Assembly (NCBI GenBank): GCA_963851105.1
Contig: CAWKNP010000004.1
Coordinates: 124,001-188,000 of the forward strand
Length of the DNA stretch: 64,000 nt
Direction: 5' to 3'
Origin: DATARN01 sp963851105
Lineage (GTDB): Bacteria > Actinomycetota > Acidimicrobiia > Acidimicrobiales > Palsa-688
Shown here: piece by piece, positions 1-8,462 of the stretch
Numbering within the stretch: the stretch's first letter is position 1
Layout of the letters: every line of letters begins with the position of its first letter
The notes under the pieces: model-generated
Database searches by the model: none
Told to the model about the DNA's origin: nothing
Seen by the model: the letters and a program-made list of their open reading frames with translations, nothing else
Position numbers and translations under genes: made by a program

Positions 1-1630
1 CCCACCACGACTTCAGCAGGCTCACGGTGAAGGCGTCGGAATGGCCCCACCAGCCGGTCTTCGACGATGTGTTCTCGATGAACGTGGTCAGGTCCGTGTC
101 GCCCACCTTCGGCATGGGGATGTACCCCGGCAGCAGGTCGTACAGCGTCGGAATGTCCGTGGACCCCTGGATGCTGGCGTGGCCGCGCGCCGCCAGGATG
201 CCGCCCCCGGGACGGCCGATGTTGCCGAGCAGCAGCTGGATGATGGACGCCGTGCGGATGTACTGAACCCCGACGCTGTGCTGGGTCCAGCCGACGGCAT
301 AGACAAACGCGGAGGTTCGCTCCCGGCCGGAGTTGGCGCACAGCGCTTCGGCCACCTTGAGAAACAGCGACGGGGGGACCCCGCAGACCTGTTCGACCAG
401 CTCGGGCGTGTAGCGCCGGAAATGTCGCTTCAGGATCTGGAAGATGCAGCGAGGATCCTGCAGCGTGGGATCGGCGCGCGCCGAAGTGGGGTCGCCGATG
501 GGCGCGCCGTGGCTGCCGTGCTGATGGCCGGAACTGGCGCCCGTTTCACGATTGCCGGCCGACGCCGCCACATCGATCCCGTCGTACTGCCAGCTGCTGA
601 CGTCGTAGGCCCCTTTTTCCGGGTCCCATCCCGAGAAGAGCCCGTCGAGATCCTCGGTGTCGCGGAAATCCTCGCTCACGATCGTCGACGCGTTGGTGTA
701 GTTGACGACGTAGTCGCGGAACTCCCGCTCGTTGGCGAGGATGTAGTTGACGATGCCGCCCAGAAAGGCGATGTCGGTACCCGTCCGCAGCGGGACGAAC
801 AGATCGGCGAGTGCGCTGGTGCGGGTGAACCGGGGGTCCACGTGGATGATCGTGGCGCCGCGCGCCTTGGCTTCCATGACCCACTGAAAACCGACGGGGT
901 GGCATTCGGCCATGTTGGAGCCCTGGATCACAATGCAGTCGGCATTCTGCAGGTCCTGCTGGAAGTTGGTGGCGCCGCCCCGACCGAATGATGTCCCCAG
1001 ACCGGGGACGGTGGACGAGTGTCAGATCCGGGCCTGATTCTCGATCTGGATGGCCCCGAGGGCGGTGTACAGCTTCTTCATGAGGTAGTTCTCCTCGTTG
1101 TCGAGGGTCGCTCCTCCCAAGCTGGCGATACCCATGGTCCGCCGCAGCGGCCGGCCCTGCTCGTCGGCGTCCTGCCACGTCTCGGCACGGGTGGCGATCA
1201 CTCTGTCGGCCACCATGTCCATGGCCCGGTCCAGGGAGATGTCCTGCCACGTCTCGGCGTGGGGAGCCCGGTACTTCACCCGCTGTTCCCGGTAGGACCC
1301 CGAGACCAACTCGAAGCTGGCGGAGCCCTTGGGGCACAGCCGGCCCCTCGAAATCGGGCTGGCGGGATCGCCCTCGATCTGGGTGATCCGGCCTTTCGAG
1401 ACGAAGACCTGCTGGCCGCATCCCACGGCGCAGTACGGGCACACGCTGGCGACGACCGAATCGGCCTCCTCGGTACGGGGGCGCAGCCCCTGGCTGTGCG
1501 GTGACTCCGTGGCCTCGCCGAGGCCGAGGTGGTCGGCTCCGGTCAGCTGGCGCAGCACCGGCCAGTTGCCGAGGCGCAGTCCCCCCCCGGGGCGGCCGGA
1601 GCGGCTGTCGGGCGACCGTTCCTGGCTCAT
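1..1630 (-). CDS. fdhA: Selenocysteine formate dehydrogenase, catalytic subunit (partial, C-terminus outside window)
   Basis: Molybdopterin/tungstopterin formate dehydrogenase that oxidises formate to CO2. The first 202 residues carry the N-terminal [4Fe-4S] site (Cys64, Cys67, Cys71, Cys99; CPYCAVGC...LCPKG). The frame then meets UGA at 1024-1022, exactly where FdnG/FdoG-type enzymes have selenocysteine: NQARI-U-HSSTVPGLGTSFGRG, compared with NQARV-U-HGPTV in E. coli FdnG. Reading through, the frame stays open to the window edge with typical FDH text (NMAECHP, VDPRFTRT, GWTQHSVGVQYIR, LLLGNIGRPGGG, RGHASIQGSTD). About 543 of an expected ~1000 residues are present. No twin-arginine signal is seen, so a cytoplasmic location is inferred. 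The ATG start has GGGAG/GGAAG just upstream. It is divergent from the STAS gene. An automatic caller would truncate it at residue 202. Confidence 0.93.
994..1024 (-). promoter_or_regulatory. UGA selenocysteine codon plus bacterial SECIS-like hairpin
   Basis: On the minus strand the UGA is followed after 13 nt by TCCCC-GGTCT-GGGGA, a perfect 5-bp stem closed by a GGUCU loop. The E. coli fdhF SECIS also has a GGUCU apical loop, starting at about the same distance (19th nucleotide after UGA). The hairpin lies inside coding sequence, as bacterial SECIS elements do, and would recruit SelB with Sec-tRNA. The flanking ACCG/CGGT could extend the stem. Pairing is seen in the sequence; function is inferred from position and loop identity. 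Confidence 0.8.
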
Positions 1631-1821
1631 TTCTTCCGTCTCCCTCTCTCGCAGGGCGCCGAGCTACCAACGTACGCGGCCCATGGCGAATGTGCCGCGA
1701 CCGGTTCATACCCGCATTGCCCGCTTCGACCGATCCTGCTAGGAATCAGGGCGGTTGAACCCCCAGCCATCCGCCGGTGCTGCATGCGGCGGCGGCAAGA
1801 CTTGGCGCGGAGGTGTCGCCC

Positions 1822-2160
1822 GTGAATGAGTTCATTATCGTGGGGCAGCGTGACGGCGACGCTGCGGATGTTGTCGTAAGCGGCGAACTGGACATGTACA
1901 CCGCGCCCCAGCTCCGGGAACGACTGGTCACCCTGACGTCGGAGGGAGCCCGGTACGTCACCGTGGACCTTGCCGAGGTGAACTTCGTCGACTCGACCGC
2001 GCTGGGCGTCCTGGTCGGCGGCCTCAAGCGGCTCCGCCAGTTCGACGGCGACCTGTTGCTCCGATCACCCCAGCCGGGGACCTACAAAGTCCTGGAGATG
2101 ACAGGACTGACCCGGATCTTCACCATCACGCGAGATGGGACTCGGCCCTCCGGGGCGTGA
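1822..2160 (+). CDS. STAS-domain anti-anti-sigma factor (SpoIIAA/RsbV family)
   Basis: Single STAS domain of 112 residues. Such proteins bind an anti-sigma kinase and free a stress sigma factor; a serine in the loop before helix 2 is phosphorylated to switch binding off. The hallmark DLAEVNFVDSTALGVLVGGL is present, with the phospho-acceptor Ser in VDSTALG. GTG at 1822 is preferred because GGAGG lies 8 nt upstream; GTG at 1777 is in frame but has no comparable site. No cognate RsbW-type kinase is adjacent. The gene is divergent from the formate dehydrogenase and 98 bp from the convergent end of the next gene. Confidence 0.88.
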   Translation: MNEFIIVGQRDGDAADVVVSGELDMYTAPQLRERLVTLTSEGARYVTVDLAEVNFVDSTALGVLVGGLKRLRQFDGDLLLRSPQPGTYKVLEMTGLTRIFTITRDGTRPSGA

Positions 2161-2258
2161 CCTCTCCGGCATCATCGGCGGCTCCAAAGTGCTGTGAAAC
2201 AACAGCATTACGTCGTTTCGCAGCAGTTTGGCGCTGCGCCGGTGCTTCAGAGCGACCG

Positions 2259-3093
2259 TCAGCGGATCCCGGTGTCGCAGGACACGGTGACACTGGCCCC
2301 GTGCGCCGGAGTCACGATGACAGATGACGGAGTGGCGGTGCAGCCCCGCCCGATCGCCGAGCTGCCCGGGAGCGTGGTGGCGTGGACCGCGTAAGTGCCC
2401 GGGGCCACGGTGATGGCGAACTGGCCATTGGCGCCGGCGTCGCCCTGGGCCGCCACTGACCCGTCGGCGCGGACCAGCTCGATGTGGGCGGGCCCCGGCC
2501 GGGGGGCGCAGGCGGGATCCGGCGGGATCTTCTCCACCGGGCAGGTCGGGCTGAAGGCCACGCTACCCCGCACCGACGACCCCGGCGGCGGGGTGGTCGA
2601 CACGGTGGTCGTCGGCCGGGGCACGCTGGTCGTGACCGGGGCTGACGTGGGCGGGCTCGACGGGGGATGGGTCGCGGTGACGGCGACGCCGGTCCCCGTA
2701 ACCCCGGTCCCGGTAACCCCGGTGCCCGGTAGCCCCGGTGCCCGTAGCCCCGGTACCCCCGGTGCCCCCGGTGACTCCAACGGCCCCGGTGGTCCCGGTG
2801 TTTCCGGCTGGTCCCGGGGTCGGGGACCCGCCGCCGACGGTCGTGCTGGCCCCGGCGCCCGACGCCGCCACCAGGCGCGACGAGGAATGCCCAGGTCGCC
2901 CGAGACCGACGGCGAGCGCGCCCACGAGAACGATGGCGACGCCGCCGGCGGCCAGTGCCGCCTTCTGCCGCTGCCGGCGCGCCACTCGCCTCACGACCTC
3001 GCTGCGGACGGCGCCGGGCGGCTTCGCCCAGGAGAAGTCGTCGCCGCCTGCCCGCAGCGCGCCCCGGAGCCGGTCGTCGAACGGATCGCTCAT
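2259..3093 (-). pseudogene. Sigma-factor-linked single-pass membrane protein (putative anti-sigma), frameshifted in a collagen-like tract
   Basis: The start overlaps the sigma factor stop (ATGA), so the two are translationally coupled. The first ~40 residues (MSDPFDDRLRGALRAGG...) would be cytoplasmic, residues ~44-66 form one membrane helix, then a Gly/Thr-rich collagen-like tract (GTTGAVGVTGGTGG) follows. Near 2723-2728 the frame changes. In the original frame the text becomes Arg-rich and stops at 2563. In the next frame the TG-repeat resumes and leads into a plausible extracellular beta-sandwich (CPVEKIPPDPAC..., ADGSVAAQGDAGANGQFAITVAPGTYAV) ending at 2259. The break fits loss of two G in a G-run or gain of one base. 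A role as anti-sigma is inferred from position only; no zinc-binding HXXXCXXC motif is visible. It may be intact if the indel is a sequencing error. Confidence 0.6.
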
Positions 3094-3716
3094 GCCTGCC
3101 ACTCCTCGGCCGCCGCGGCGCCGAGAGCCGGGGCTCCGCCGAGGGGTGGGGCTCCGCCGAAAGGCGGGGCTTCGCCGAGAGCCGGGGCTTCGCCGAGGGC
3201 CACGGCCAACGACGCCTTGGCCTTGGCCATCTGCGATTTCACGGTGCCCGGGGCACATCCCATGAGCTCAGCCACTTTCGCCTCCGGTAAGTCGAGGTAA
3301 TACGCCAGCACGATGGTCATCCGCTGGCGGGGCGGGAGGGCGCGGATCGCGTCGAGGACGACGACCACCGTGTCCTGGCGGTCACTGTCCCACGCCGGCC
3401 CGCGGCCGGGTTGACCCCCCGCGGCGGCATTGCCTCGCTGCTCCACGTCACGGTGGCGCCACCGCGACCGGCACAGGTTGACGACGCTGCGGGTGAGATA
3501 GTGCTCCGCCCGCTCGGGTTCGCGAAGGCGCAGCCATCCCGACAACGTCCGCAGGAATGCCTCCTGGACGATGTCTTCCGCCAGTGTGGCGTCACCGAGC
3601 AGGAGGCTGGCCAGCCGGCACAAGCGGAGGTAGTGCTGGTCGAACAAGCGAGCCACACGTTCGTCGGCCCCGACATCGGCTCGGGTCACAGCCAGGAGTC
3701 TCGCGTCCACCAGCAC
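3090..3716 (-). CDS. RNA polymerase sigma factor, SigE family (ECF)
   Basis: ECF-type sigma factor of 208 residues. Region 2 is LFDQHYLRLCRLASLLLGDATLAEDIVQEAFLRTL (given here only as its span, about residues 23-57, with the DIVQEAF core). Region 4 (about residues 125-175) contains LPPRQRMTIVL and the HTH APGTVKSQMAKAKASL. The C-terminus is unusual: a hexapeptide repeat of the type LGEAPP/FGGAPP/LGGAPA, encoded by an 18-bp tandem repeat. The stop overlaps the start of the downstream membrane protein by 4 nt, the usual layout of a sigma/regulator pair. The ATG at 3716 has only a weak ribosome site; the internal GTG about 10 codons later is an alternative. Confidence 0.88.
   Translation of the reverse strand: MLVDARLLAVTRADVGADERVARLFDQHYLRLCRLASLLLGDATLAEDIVQEAFLRTLSGWLRLREPERAEHYLTRSVVNLCRSRWRHRDVEQRGNAAAGGQPGRGPAWDSDRQDTVVVVLDAIRALPPRQRMTIVLAYYLDLPEAKVAELMGCAPGTVKSQMAKAKASLAVALGEAPALGEAPPFGGAPPLGGAPALGAAAAEEWQA
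3130..3201. repeat. 18-bp in-frame tandem repeat in the sigma-factor tail (4 copies)
   Basis: GGGGCTYCGCCGA recurs at 3130, 3148, 3166 and 3184, a strict 18-bp period, with variable bases between. Because 18 is a multiple of three it adds six residues per copy to the sigma factor C-terminus without breaking the frame. Confidence 0.85.
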
Positions 3717-3790
3717 ATCTCTACTGACGCCGCAGCCGCGGGATTGGTTGTCCCGCCGATCGTGACAGCTTCGGCCGGTAGGATCCTCCG

Positions 3791-4672
3791 GTGGCCGGGA
3801 GTCGCTCGATCGGTGAGGCCGGCGTCTCCCGGGCTCTCGTCCCGCTGCCGCGCACCGTTCCCGCCCCCGAACCGGTCTCCGAGCCCCGCCTCGGCGATGT
3901 CGACGAATGGGGCCGGTCGGAAAGGGTCCGGGCCATAGCCCGTAGCCTGTACAACCCGATCTACCGGCACTGGTTCCGGGCCGAATGGGACGGATTGGAG
4001 AAGATCCCGACGCGCGGTGGCGCGCTGCTGGTGGCCAACCACGCCGGCGCCATCCCGAGCGACGCCCCGGTCATCATGCACGGCGTCGAGACCGAGTTGG
4101 GCCGCCCGGTCTACGGCCTGGCCGACTACATGTTCAAGGCGATCCCGGTCGTCGGCACGTTGTGGGCCCGCGCCGGCGGGGTGCCGGCGCACCCCGACAA
4201 CGCCTACCGCCTCCTCCGCCAGGACGGCCAGCTGGTCCTCGTCTTCCCCGAGGGCACCAAGGGGACGGGAAAGCTCTACCAGGACAAGTACCAGCTGCGG
4301 CGCTTCGGCCGGGGCGGCTTCGTCGAGATCGCCATGCGCGCCGGGGTGCCGATCATCCCGATCGCAGTGGTCGGCGCCGAGGAGTCGATGCCCATCTTGT
4401 GGAAATCGGCGGCGCTCGCCAAGGCCACCGGGTTGCCCTATTTCCCGGTGACCGCCAACATGGTCGCCCTCGGACCGCTCCTCGGGCCGTTCGTGTACTT
4501 CCCGGCCAAGTTCAAGCTGAAGGTGCTCGACCCCGTGGTACTCGACGTGCCGCCCGACCAGGAGCGGTACTCCCGCAGCAGGATCATGGACACCGCCGAG
4601 GCCATACGCCACAGCCTGCAGGAGGCGCTGCTCGCCATGCTGGCCGAGCGGTCCAGCGTCTGGTTCGGTTGA
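3791..4672 (+). CDS. PlsC-type lysophospholipid (1-acylglycerol-3-phosphate) acyltransferase
   Basis: Membrane-associated acyltransferase that transfers an acyl chain to a glycerolipid; 293 residues. The acceptor/catalytic motif is NHAGAIPSD (His84 to Asp91), a variant common in actinobacterial PlsC relatives. The second block FPEGTKGTGK binds the phosphate group, followed by RGGFVEIAMRAGVPIIPIAVVG, the third conserved block. The N-terminal ~40 residues are Pro-rich and unconserved. GTG start with GGTAGGA about 7 nt upstream. The gene abuts the SDR gene; M. tuberculosis Rv0502/Rv0501 shows the same acyltransferase-epimerase pairing (family knowledge), which supports a joint role in envelope lipid or glycolipid metabolism. 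Confidence 0.87.
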   Translation: MAGSRSIGEAGVSRALVPLPRTVPAPEPVSEPRLGDVDEWGRSERVRAIARSLYNPIYRHWFRAEWDGLEKIPTRGGALLVANHAGAIPSDAPVIMHGVETELGRPVYGLADYMFKAIPVVGTLWARAGGVPAHPDNAYRLLRQDGQLVLVFPEGTKGTGKLYQDKYQLRRFGRGGFVEIAMRAGVPIIPIAVVGAEESMPILWKSAALAKATGLPYFPVTANMVALGPLLGPFVYFPAKFKLKVLDPVVLDVPPDQERYSRSRIMDTAEAIRHSLQEALLAMLAERSSVWFG

Positions 4673-4674
4673 GC

Positions 4675-5721
4675 GTGGGACGGCGGGTCCTCGTCACCGG
4701 GCTCGGGTCCTTCTGGGGCGGCCGCGTCGCCCAGGCGCTGGAACACGACCCCTCGGTCGAACTGATCGTCGGCCTCGACACCACCGAGCCGACCGTCCAG
4801 CTGGAGCGCACCGAGTTCGTCCGGGCCGACCAGAGCTATTCCATCCTCTCGCGGATCGTGCAGGCCACCCAGGTCGACACCATCCTGCACACCTTCTTGG
4901 TGGTGGACTCCACCCGTATGAGCGGGCGGGCCCTGCACGAGATCAACGTGATCGGGACCATGAACCTGCTGGCCGCGGCGGGGGCGCCGGAAAGCTCGGT
5001 TCGGCACCTGGTCGTCAAATCTTCGACGCTGGTGTACGGGGCGTCACACCGGGACCCGAACTGGTTCCGCGAGGACATGACCCGGAACCACTCCGCCGGG
5101 ACCCGCGTGGAGCGGTCGCTGCTCGAAGTCGAGAGCTACCTTCGGGACTTCGCGGACGACAGCCCGAATGTGACCGTCGCCATGCTGCGCTGCGGCAACG
5201 TGCTCGGCACCGACATCGTCACGCCGATCTCCCAGGCACTGTCGCTGCCCGTCGTGCCGAGCATCTTCGGCTTCGATCCGCTGATGCAGTTCGTCGAGGA
5301 GGACGACGTCGTGCGTTCCCTCGAGTTCGCCATGCGGGAGAACCTGTCGGGGGTCTACAACGTCGCCGGCGACGGGCGACTGCCGTGGAGCGAGGTGGCG
5401 TCCATGGTCGGCCGCCCGCAGTGGCCGCTGCCGCCGGTGTTGACCGCGCTGAGCGCCGCCCCGCTGACCCGCCTCGGTGTCGTCCATCTCCCCGACGAAA
5501 TCCTGGACCTCCTGCGCTACGGCCGGGGGGTCGACAACCGCCGGCTGAAGCAGGCCGGATTCGAGTACCGCTACACCTCGGTGGGCGCCGTCGAGAGCTT
5601 CGTGAAGGGCCATCGACTGCGCAAGGTCGTGGGCAAAGTGCGACCGGAGTACAAGTACGAGCGTGACGTGGAGGCGTTCTTCCGCCACTCCCCGGCGGTG
5701 GTACGCCCCGATCAGCGCTAA
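4675..5721 (+). CDS. NAD-dependent epimerase/dehydratase (extended SDR family)
   Basis: Rossmann-fold SDR of 348 residues. The N-terminus VLVTGLGSFWGGRVAQAL is the nucleotide-binding TGxxxxxG motif. It continues with the NVIGTMNLLAAA helix, then Ser-Thr-(Leu)-Val-Tyr-Gly (KSSTLVYGASHRDP), in place of the usual YxxxK arrangement. The sugar substrate cannot be told from sequence; GalE-like annotation is common for the M. tuberculosis counterpart Rv0501. GTG at 4675 lies 2 nt beyond the acyltransferase stop; an in-frame TTG at 4669 overlaps that stop (TTGA) and is an equally good start by coupling. Confidence 0.85.
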   Translation: MGRRVLVTGLGSFWGGRVAQALEHDPSVELIVGLDTTEPTVQLERTEFVRADQSYSILSRIVQATQVDTILHTFLVVDSTRMSGRALHEINVIGTMNLLAAAGAPESSVRHLVVKSSTLVYGASHRDPNWFREDMTRNHSAGTRVERSLLEVESYLRDFADDSPNVTVAMLRCGNVLGTDIVTPISQALSLPVVPSIFGFDPLMQFVEEDDVVRSLEFAMRENLSGVYNVAGDGRLPWSEVASMVGRPQWPLPPVLTALSAAPLTRLGVVHLPDEILDLLRYGRGVDNRRLKQAGFEYRYTSVGAVESFVKGHRLRKVVGKVRPEYKYERDVEAFFRHSPAVVRPDQR

Positions 5722-5731
5722 AGCCTCCGGC

Positions 5732-6349
5732 TCAGCTCAACCAGGTCGCGGTGTACTCCTCGCGCTTTTGCCACCAGTCCTCCGAGGTGATGGCATAGCG
5801 GACGTGGTCCTCCCACACACCGTTGATCTCCAGGTAGCGGAAGGCGATGCCCTCTTCGCGAAGGCCGAGCTTCTCGGCGACTCGGCGGCTCGGGTGGTTG
5901 CGAGGGATGATGGCCACCTGGACGCGATGCAGAGCCAGCTCCTCGAAGGCGAAGCGGAACACGAGCACCGCCGCCTCGGGAACGTAGCTGTTACCGGCCA
6001 TCGCCTGGTCGATCCAGTACCCCACGTAGGCGTTTTGGAACGGGCCGCGCTGGATCGACGAGATGTTGATCTCCCCCGCGAACCGGCCGGAGACGAAGAT
6101 GCCGAACCCGTAGCCCGTTCCTAGTTGCCGCTCCCGGTCGCGGGCGCCGCAGCGGGCGGCGAAGACCCGGCGATCGTCGGCCGCGTCGGGCTGGCCGATG
6201 ATGGGCCGGGGCTCCCACCGGACCAACCAGTCCCGTGACCGGATCCGGACCTCCCGCCACTGCTCGAAGTCGCCCGAGGTGAGCGGGCGCAGGGACAACC
6301 GCCGGCCCACCAACTCCAGCGACGACGGGCGCACCGCCCCCCAACTCAT
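5732..6349 (-). CDS. RimJ/RimL-like GNAT N-acetyltransferase
   Basis: GNAT-fold acetyltransferase of 205 residues that uses acetyl-CoA. Recognisable blocks are LRPLTSGDFEQWREVR at the N-terminus, GEINISSIQRGPFQNAYVGYWID in the core, and the acetyl-CoA loop/helix HRVQVAIIPRNHPSRRVAEKLGLREEG, then RYLEINGVWEDHVRYAI. This pattern is typical of ribosomal-protein-alanine acetyltransferases of the RimJ type, including the final WW(Q)KR. Its ATG overlaps the stop of the upstream aminotransferase (ATGA), so the two are co-translated. The true protein target is not known. Confidence 0.87.
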   Translation of the reverse strand: MSWGAVRPSSLELVGRRLSLRPLTSGDFEQWREVRIRSRDWLVRWEPRPIIGQPDAADDRRVFAARCGARDRERQLGTGYGFGIFVSGRFAGEINISSIQRGPFQNAYVGYWIDQAMAGNSYVPEAAVLVFRFAFEELALHRVQVAIIPRNHPSRRVAEKLGLREEGIAFRYLEINGVWEDHVRYAITSEDWWQKREEYTATWLS

Positions 6350-7443
6350 CGATCCAGGATCTCAGATAGGGCGGCGAGAAGAAGGGCCACGTTGGCTCGG
6401 CGGGCGGTATGGCCCATACAACCGATTCGCCACACCCGGCCGGCAAAGGCACCGACACCGCCGCCGATCTCGATGTCGTAACGATCCAAAAGGGAGCGGC
6501 GAACCTTGCCTTCGTCGACACCTTCGGGCACCCACACGGTGGTCAGCTCGGGAAGGCGGTGGCCCTCGGCGGCGAACAGTTGCAGGCCCATCGACTCAAG
6601 GCCCTCATGGAGGAGCCGGCCGCATTCGGCGTGGCGATGCTTGACCTCGTCGAGCCCCTCGTCGAGGAGGGCGCCAAGGCCCGCGTGCAGCGACATGATC
6701 ATGGCAACGGGAGCCGTGTGGTGGTATTTGCGGGCGCCCTGGGTGGCGGCGTAGTCGGCGATCATGCCGAGGTCGAGGTACCAGCTCTGGGGCTTGGCGA
6801 CCCGCCGCTGCCGGGCCCGGTCGTTCATGGTGAACGGCGCCAGGCCGGGGGCCACCCCGAGGCATTTCTGGGTGCCCGCATAGGCGACATCCACCCCCCA
6901 CCCGTCGATCTCGACCGCGATCCCGCCGAGCGACGTGACGCAGTCGGCCAGCACCAGGGCGTCGCCGGCGGCCGCCACCGCTGCCGCGATGGCGGCGATG
7001 TCGTTGCGCACACCGGTGGAGGTCTCGGCGTGCACCGCCGCCACCAGCTTGGGATTCGGGTGGGCATCCACGAGATGTTCGGCGACAAGAGGTTGGCCCC
7101 ATGGTTCGTCGACGCGCACGACCTCAGCTCGGCAGCGCGCGGCAACGTCGCACATGCGCTCGCCGAACAACCCGTTGACGCCGATCACGACGGTGTCGCC
7201 GGGGCCCAGCAGGTTGACGAATGCGGCTTCCATCCCCGCCGACCCCGTGCCCGACAACGGCAGGGTCAGGTCGTTGGCGGTCCCCCATACCTGGCGGAGG
7301 CGATCGCAGGTCTCGTCCAGCAACTCGAGAAAAACGGGATCGAGATGGCCGAGCATCGGCCGCACGAAGGCCTCGGTGGCCTCCGGGTAGGGGTTGGAAG
7401 GGCCAGGGCCCATCAGGATGCGCTGGTGGTGCGGCACTACCAA
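6346..7443 (-). CDS. Alanine-glyoxylate/serine-pyruvate aminotransferase (class V, PLP)
   Basis: Class V PLP aminotransferase of 365 residues. The N-terminal MGPGPSNPYPE motif and the substrate loop LPLSGTGSAGMEAAF are typical. PLP is held by Asp in LADCVTSLGG and by Lys in GTQKCLGVAPG. The C-terminal IGGGVGAFAGRVWRIGCMG carries the carboxylate-binding Arg. It moves the amino group of alanine or serine to glyoxylate or pyruvate. The start is uncertain: TTG 7443, GTG 7437 and an internal ATG before GPGPS are all in frame. It is the first gene of a two-gene unit with the RimJ-like protein. Confidence 0.88.
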   Translation of the reverse strand: MVVPHHQRILMGPGPSNPYPEATEAFVRPMLGHLDPVFLELLDETCDRLRQVWGTANDLTLPLSGTGSAGMEAAFVNLLGPGDTVVIGVNGLFGERMCDVAARCRAEVVRVDEPWGQPLVAEHLVDAHPNPKLVAAVHAETSTGVRNDIAAIAAAVAAAGDALVLADCVTSLGGIAVEIDGWGVDVAYAGTQKCLGVAPGLAPFTMNDRARQRRVAKPQSWYLDLGMIADYAATQGARKYHHTAPVAMIMSLHAGLGALLDEGLDEVKHRHAECGRLLHEGLESMGLQLFAAEGHRLPELTTVWVPEGVDEGKVRRSLLDRYDIEIGGGVGAFAGRVWRIGCMGHTARRANVALLLAALSEILDR

Positions 7444-7529
7444 GGCATGCTATCGACGGCTCGCAGCGACGTCGGTGTCGACCGCGGGCCCCGCAGGCCC
7501 TCGGACCCGCCCCACCCCTTTTCCCCGGC

Positions 7530-8462
7530 CTAGCGGAGGAGACTCCGGGCCAGGCCGTCCAAGATGTCCTCCTCCGAGACCAGGCATTCGCCGAAGCCGT
7601 AGCGGCGCATGATGGCGACGAGGATGATGCAGCCGGCGACGATCACGTCGGCGCGGGCCGCCTCCAGGCCGGGGTTGAAGACCCGGTCGGCCCGCCTCTC
7701 CATGGCCAGGGTGCGGAACACGTCCTCGGTGGCATCGCGGCTCAGGACGAAATGGTGGATCTTGTCGCGGTCGTACTCCGCCAGCCCGATCTCAACCGCC
7801 GCGATGGTCGTGACGGTGCCCGCCAGGCCGACCAGCCTGACCGCCTCCTCAAGGCCCGGGATGCTTCGCCGAACGTCGTCGAGGTAGTCCTCGACGACCG
7901 AAAATGCCTGGGCCAACTCCTCGGCCTGCGGGGGATCGTGACGCAAGAAGCGTTCGGTGAGGCGCACGCATCCGATGTCGACCGACATGGCGCCGGTCGG
8001 GACCAAGGGGTCACCGTCGGGGTCAGGCCCCACCGCGAACTCGGTGGAGCCACCCCCGATGTCGACCACCAGGAATGGGCCGTCGGCGGGATCGAGTGAC
8101 GCGGTGGCGCCGGCAAACGACAGGGCCGCCTCCTCCTCGCCGCTCAGCAACTCGGGACGAACGCCGACCACCTCCTCCGCCGCCCGGAAGAAGTCCTCCC
8201 GGTTGGTGGCGTCGCGCGCCGCCGACGTGGCGGTGATGCGGACACCGGTGACGCCCAGATCGTCCATGACCTGGCGGTATTCCCGCAGGACGGCGACCGT
8301 CCGGGCGATGGCGGCGGGGTCCAGGAGATGGGTGCGGTCGACGCCGTGGCCCAGCCGGGTGATATGCATCCGCCGGTCGATGGTCGTCCCGTCGGCCGCG
8401 GCAACGAGGAGCCGGGTCGAGTTGGTGCCGCAGTCGATGGCCGCGACCGGCGCCGCAACCAT
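7530..8462 (-). CDS. ppx: Exopolyphosphatase / guanosine pentaphosphate phosphohydrolase (Ppx/GppA family)
   Basis: Actin/hexokinase-fold phosphatase of 310 residues, a short actinobacterial type lacking the C-terminal domain of E. coli Ppx. Motifs are VAAIDCGTNSTRLLV (phosphate 1), ATSAARDATNREDF, LLSGEEEAALSFAGA, FLVVDIGGGSTEFAVG (phosphate 2) and LVGLAGTVTTIAA. ATG at 8462 shares one base with the stop of the DUF501 gene (TGATG), so the longer in-frame extension is not used. In mycobacteria the same DUF501-ppx2 pair lies next to eno; here it sits about 28 kb from eno. Likely role in polyphosphate and (p)ppGpp turnover. Confidence 0.9.
   Translation of the reverse strand: MVAAPVAAIDCGTNSTRLLVAAADGTTIDRRMHITRLGHGVDRTHLLDPAAIARTVAVLREYRQVMDDLGVTGVRITATSAARDATNREDFFRAAEEVVGVRPELLSGEEEAALSFAGATASLDPADGPFLVVDIGGGSTEFAVGPDPDGDPLVPTGAMSVDIGCVRLTERFLRHDPPQAEELAQAFSVVEDYLDDVRRSIPGLEEAVRLVGLAGTVTTIAAVEIGLAEYDRDKIHHFVLSRDATEDVFRTLAMERRADRVFNPGLEAARADVIVAGCIILVAIMRRYGFGECLVSEEDILDGLARSLLR

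Noticed and set aside
546..1709. Long minus-strand frame over the formate dehydrogenase start
   Set aside because: Out of frame with the FDH motifs, Arg/Pro-rich, no family similarity; a high-G+C shadow.
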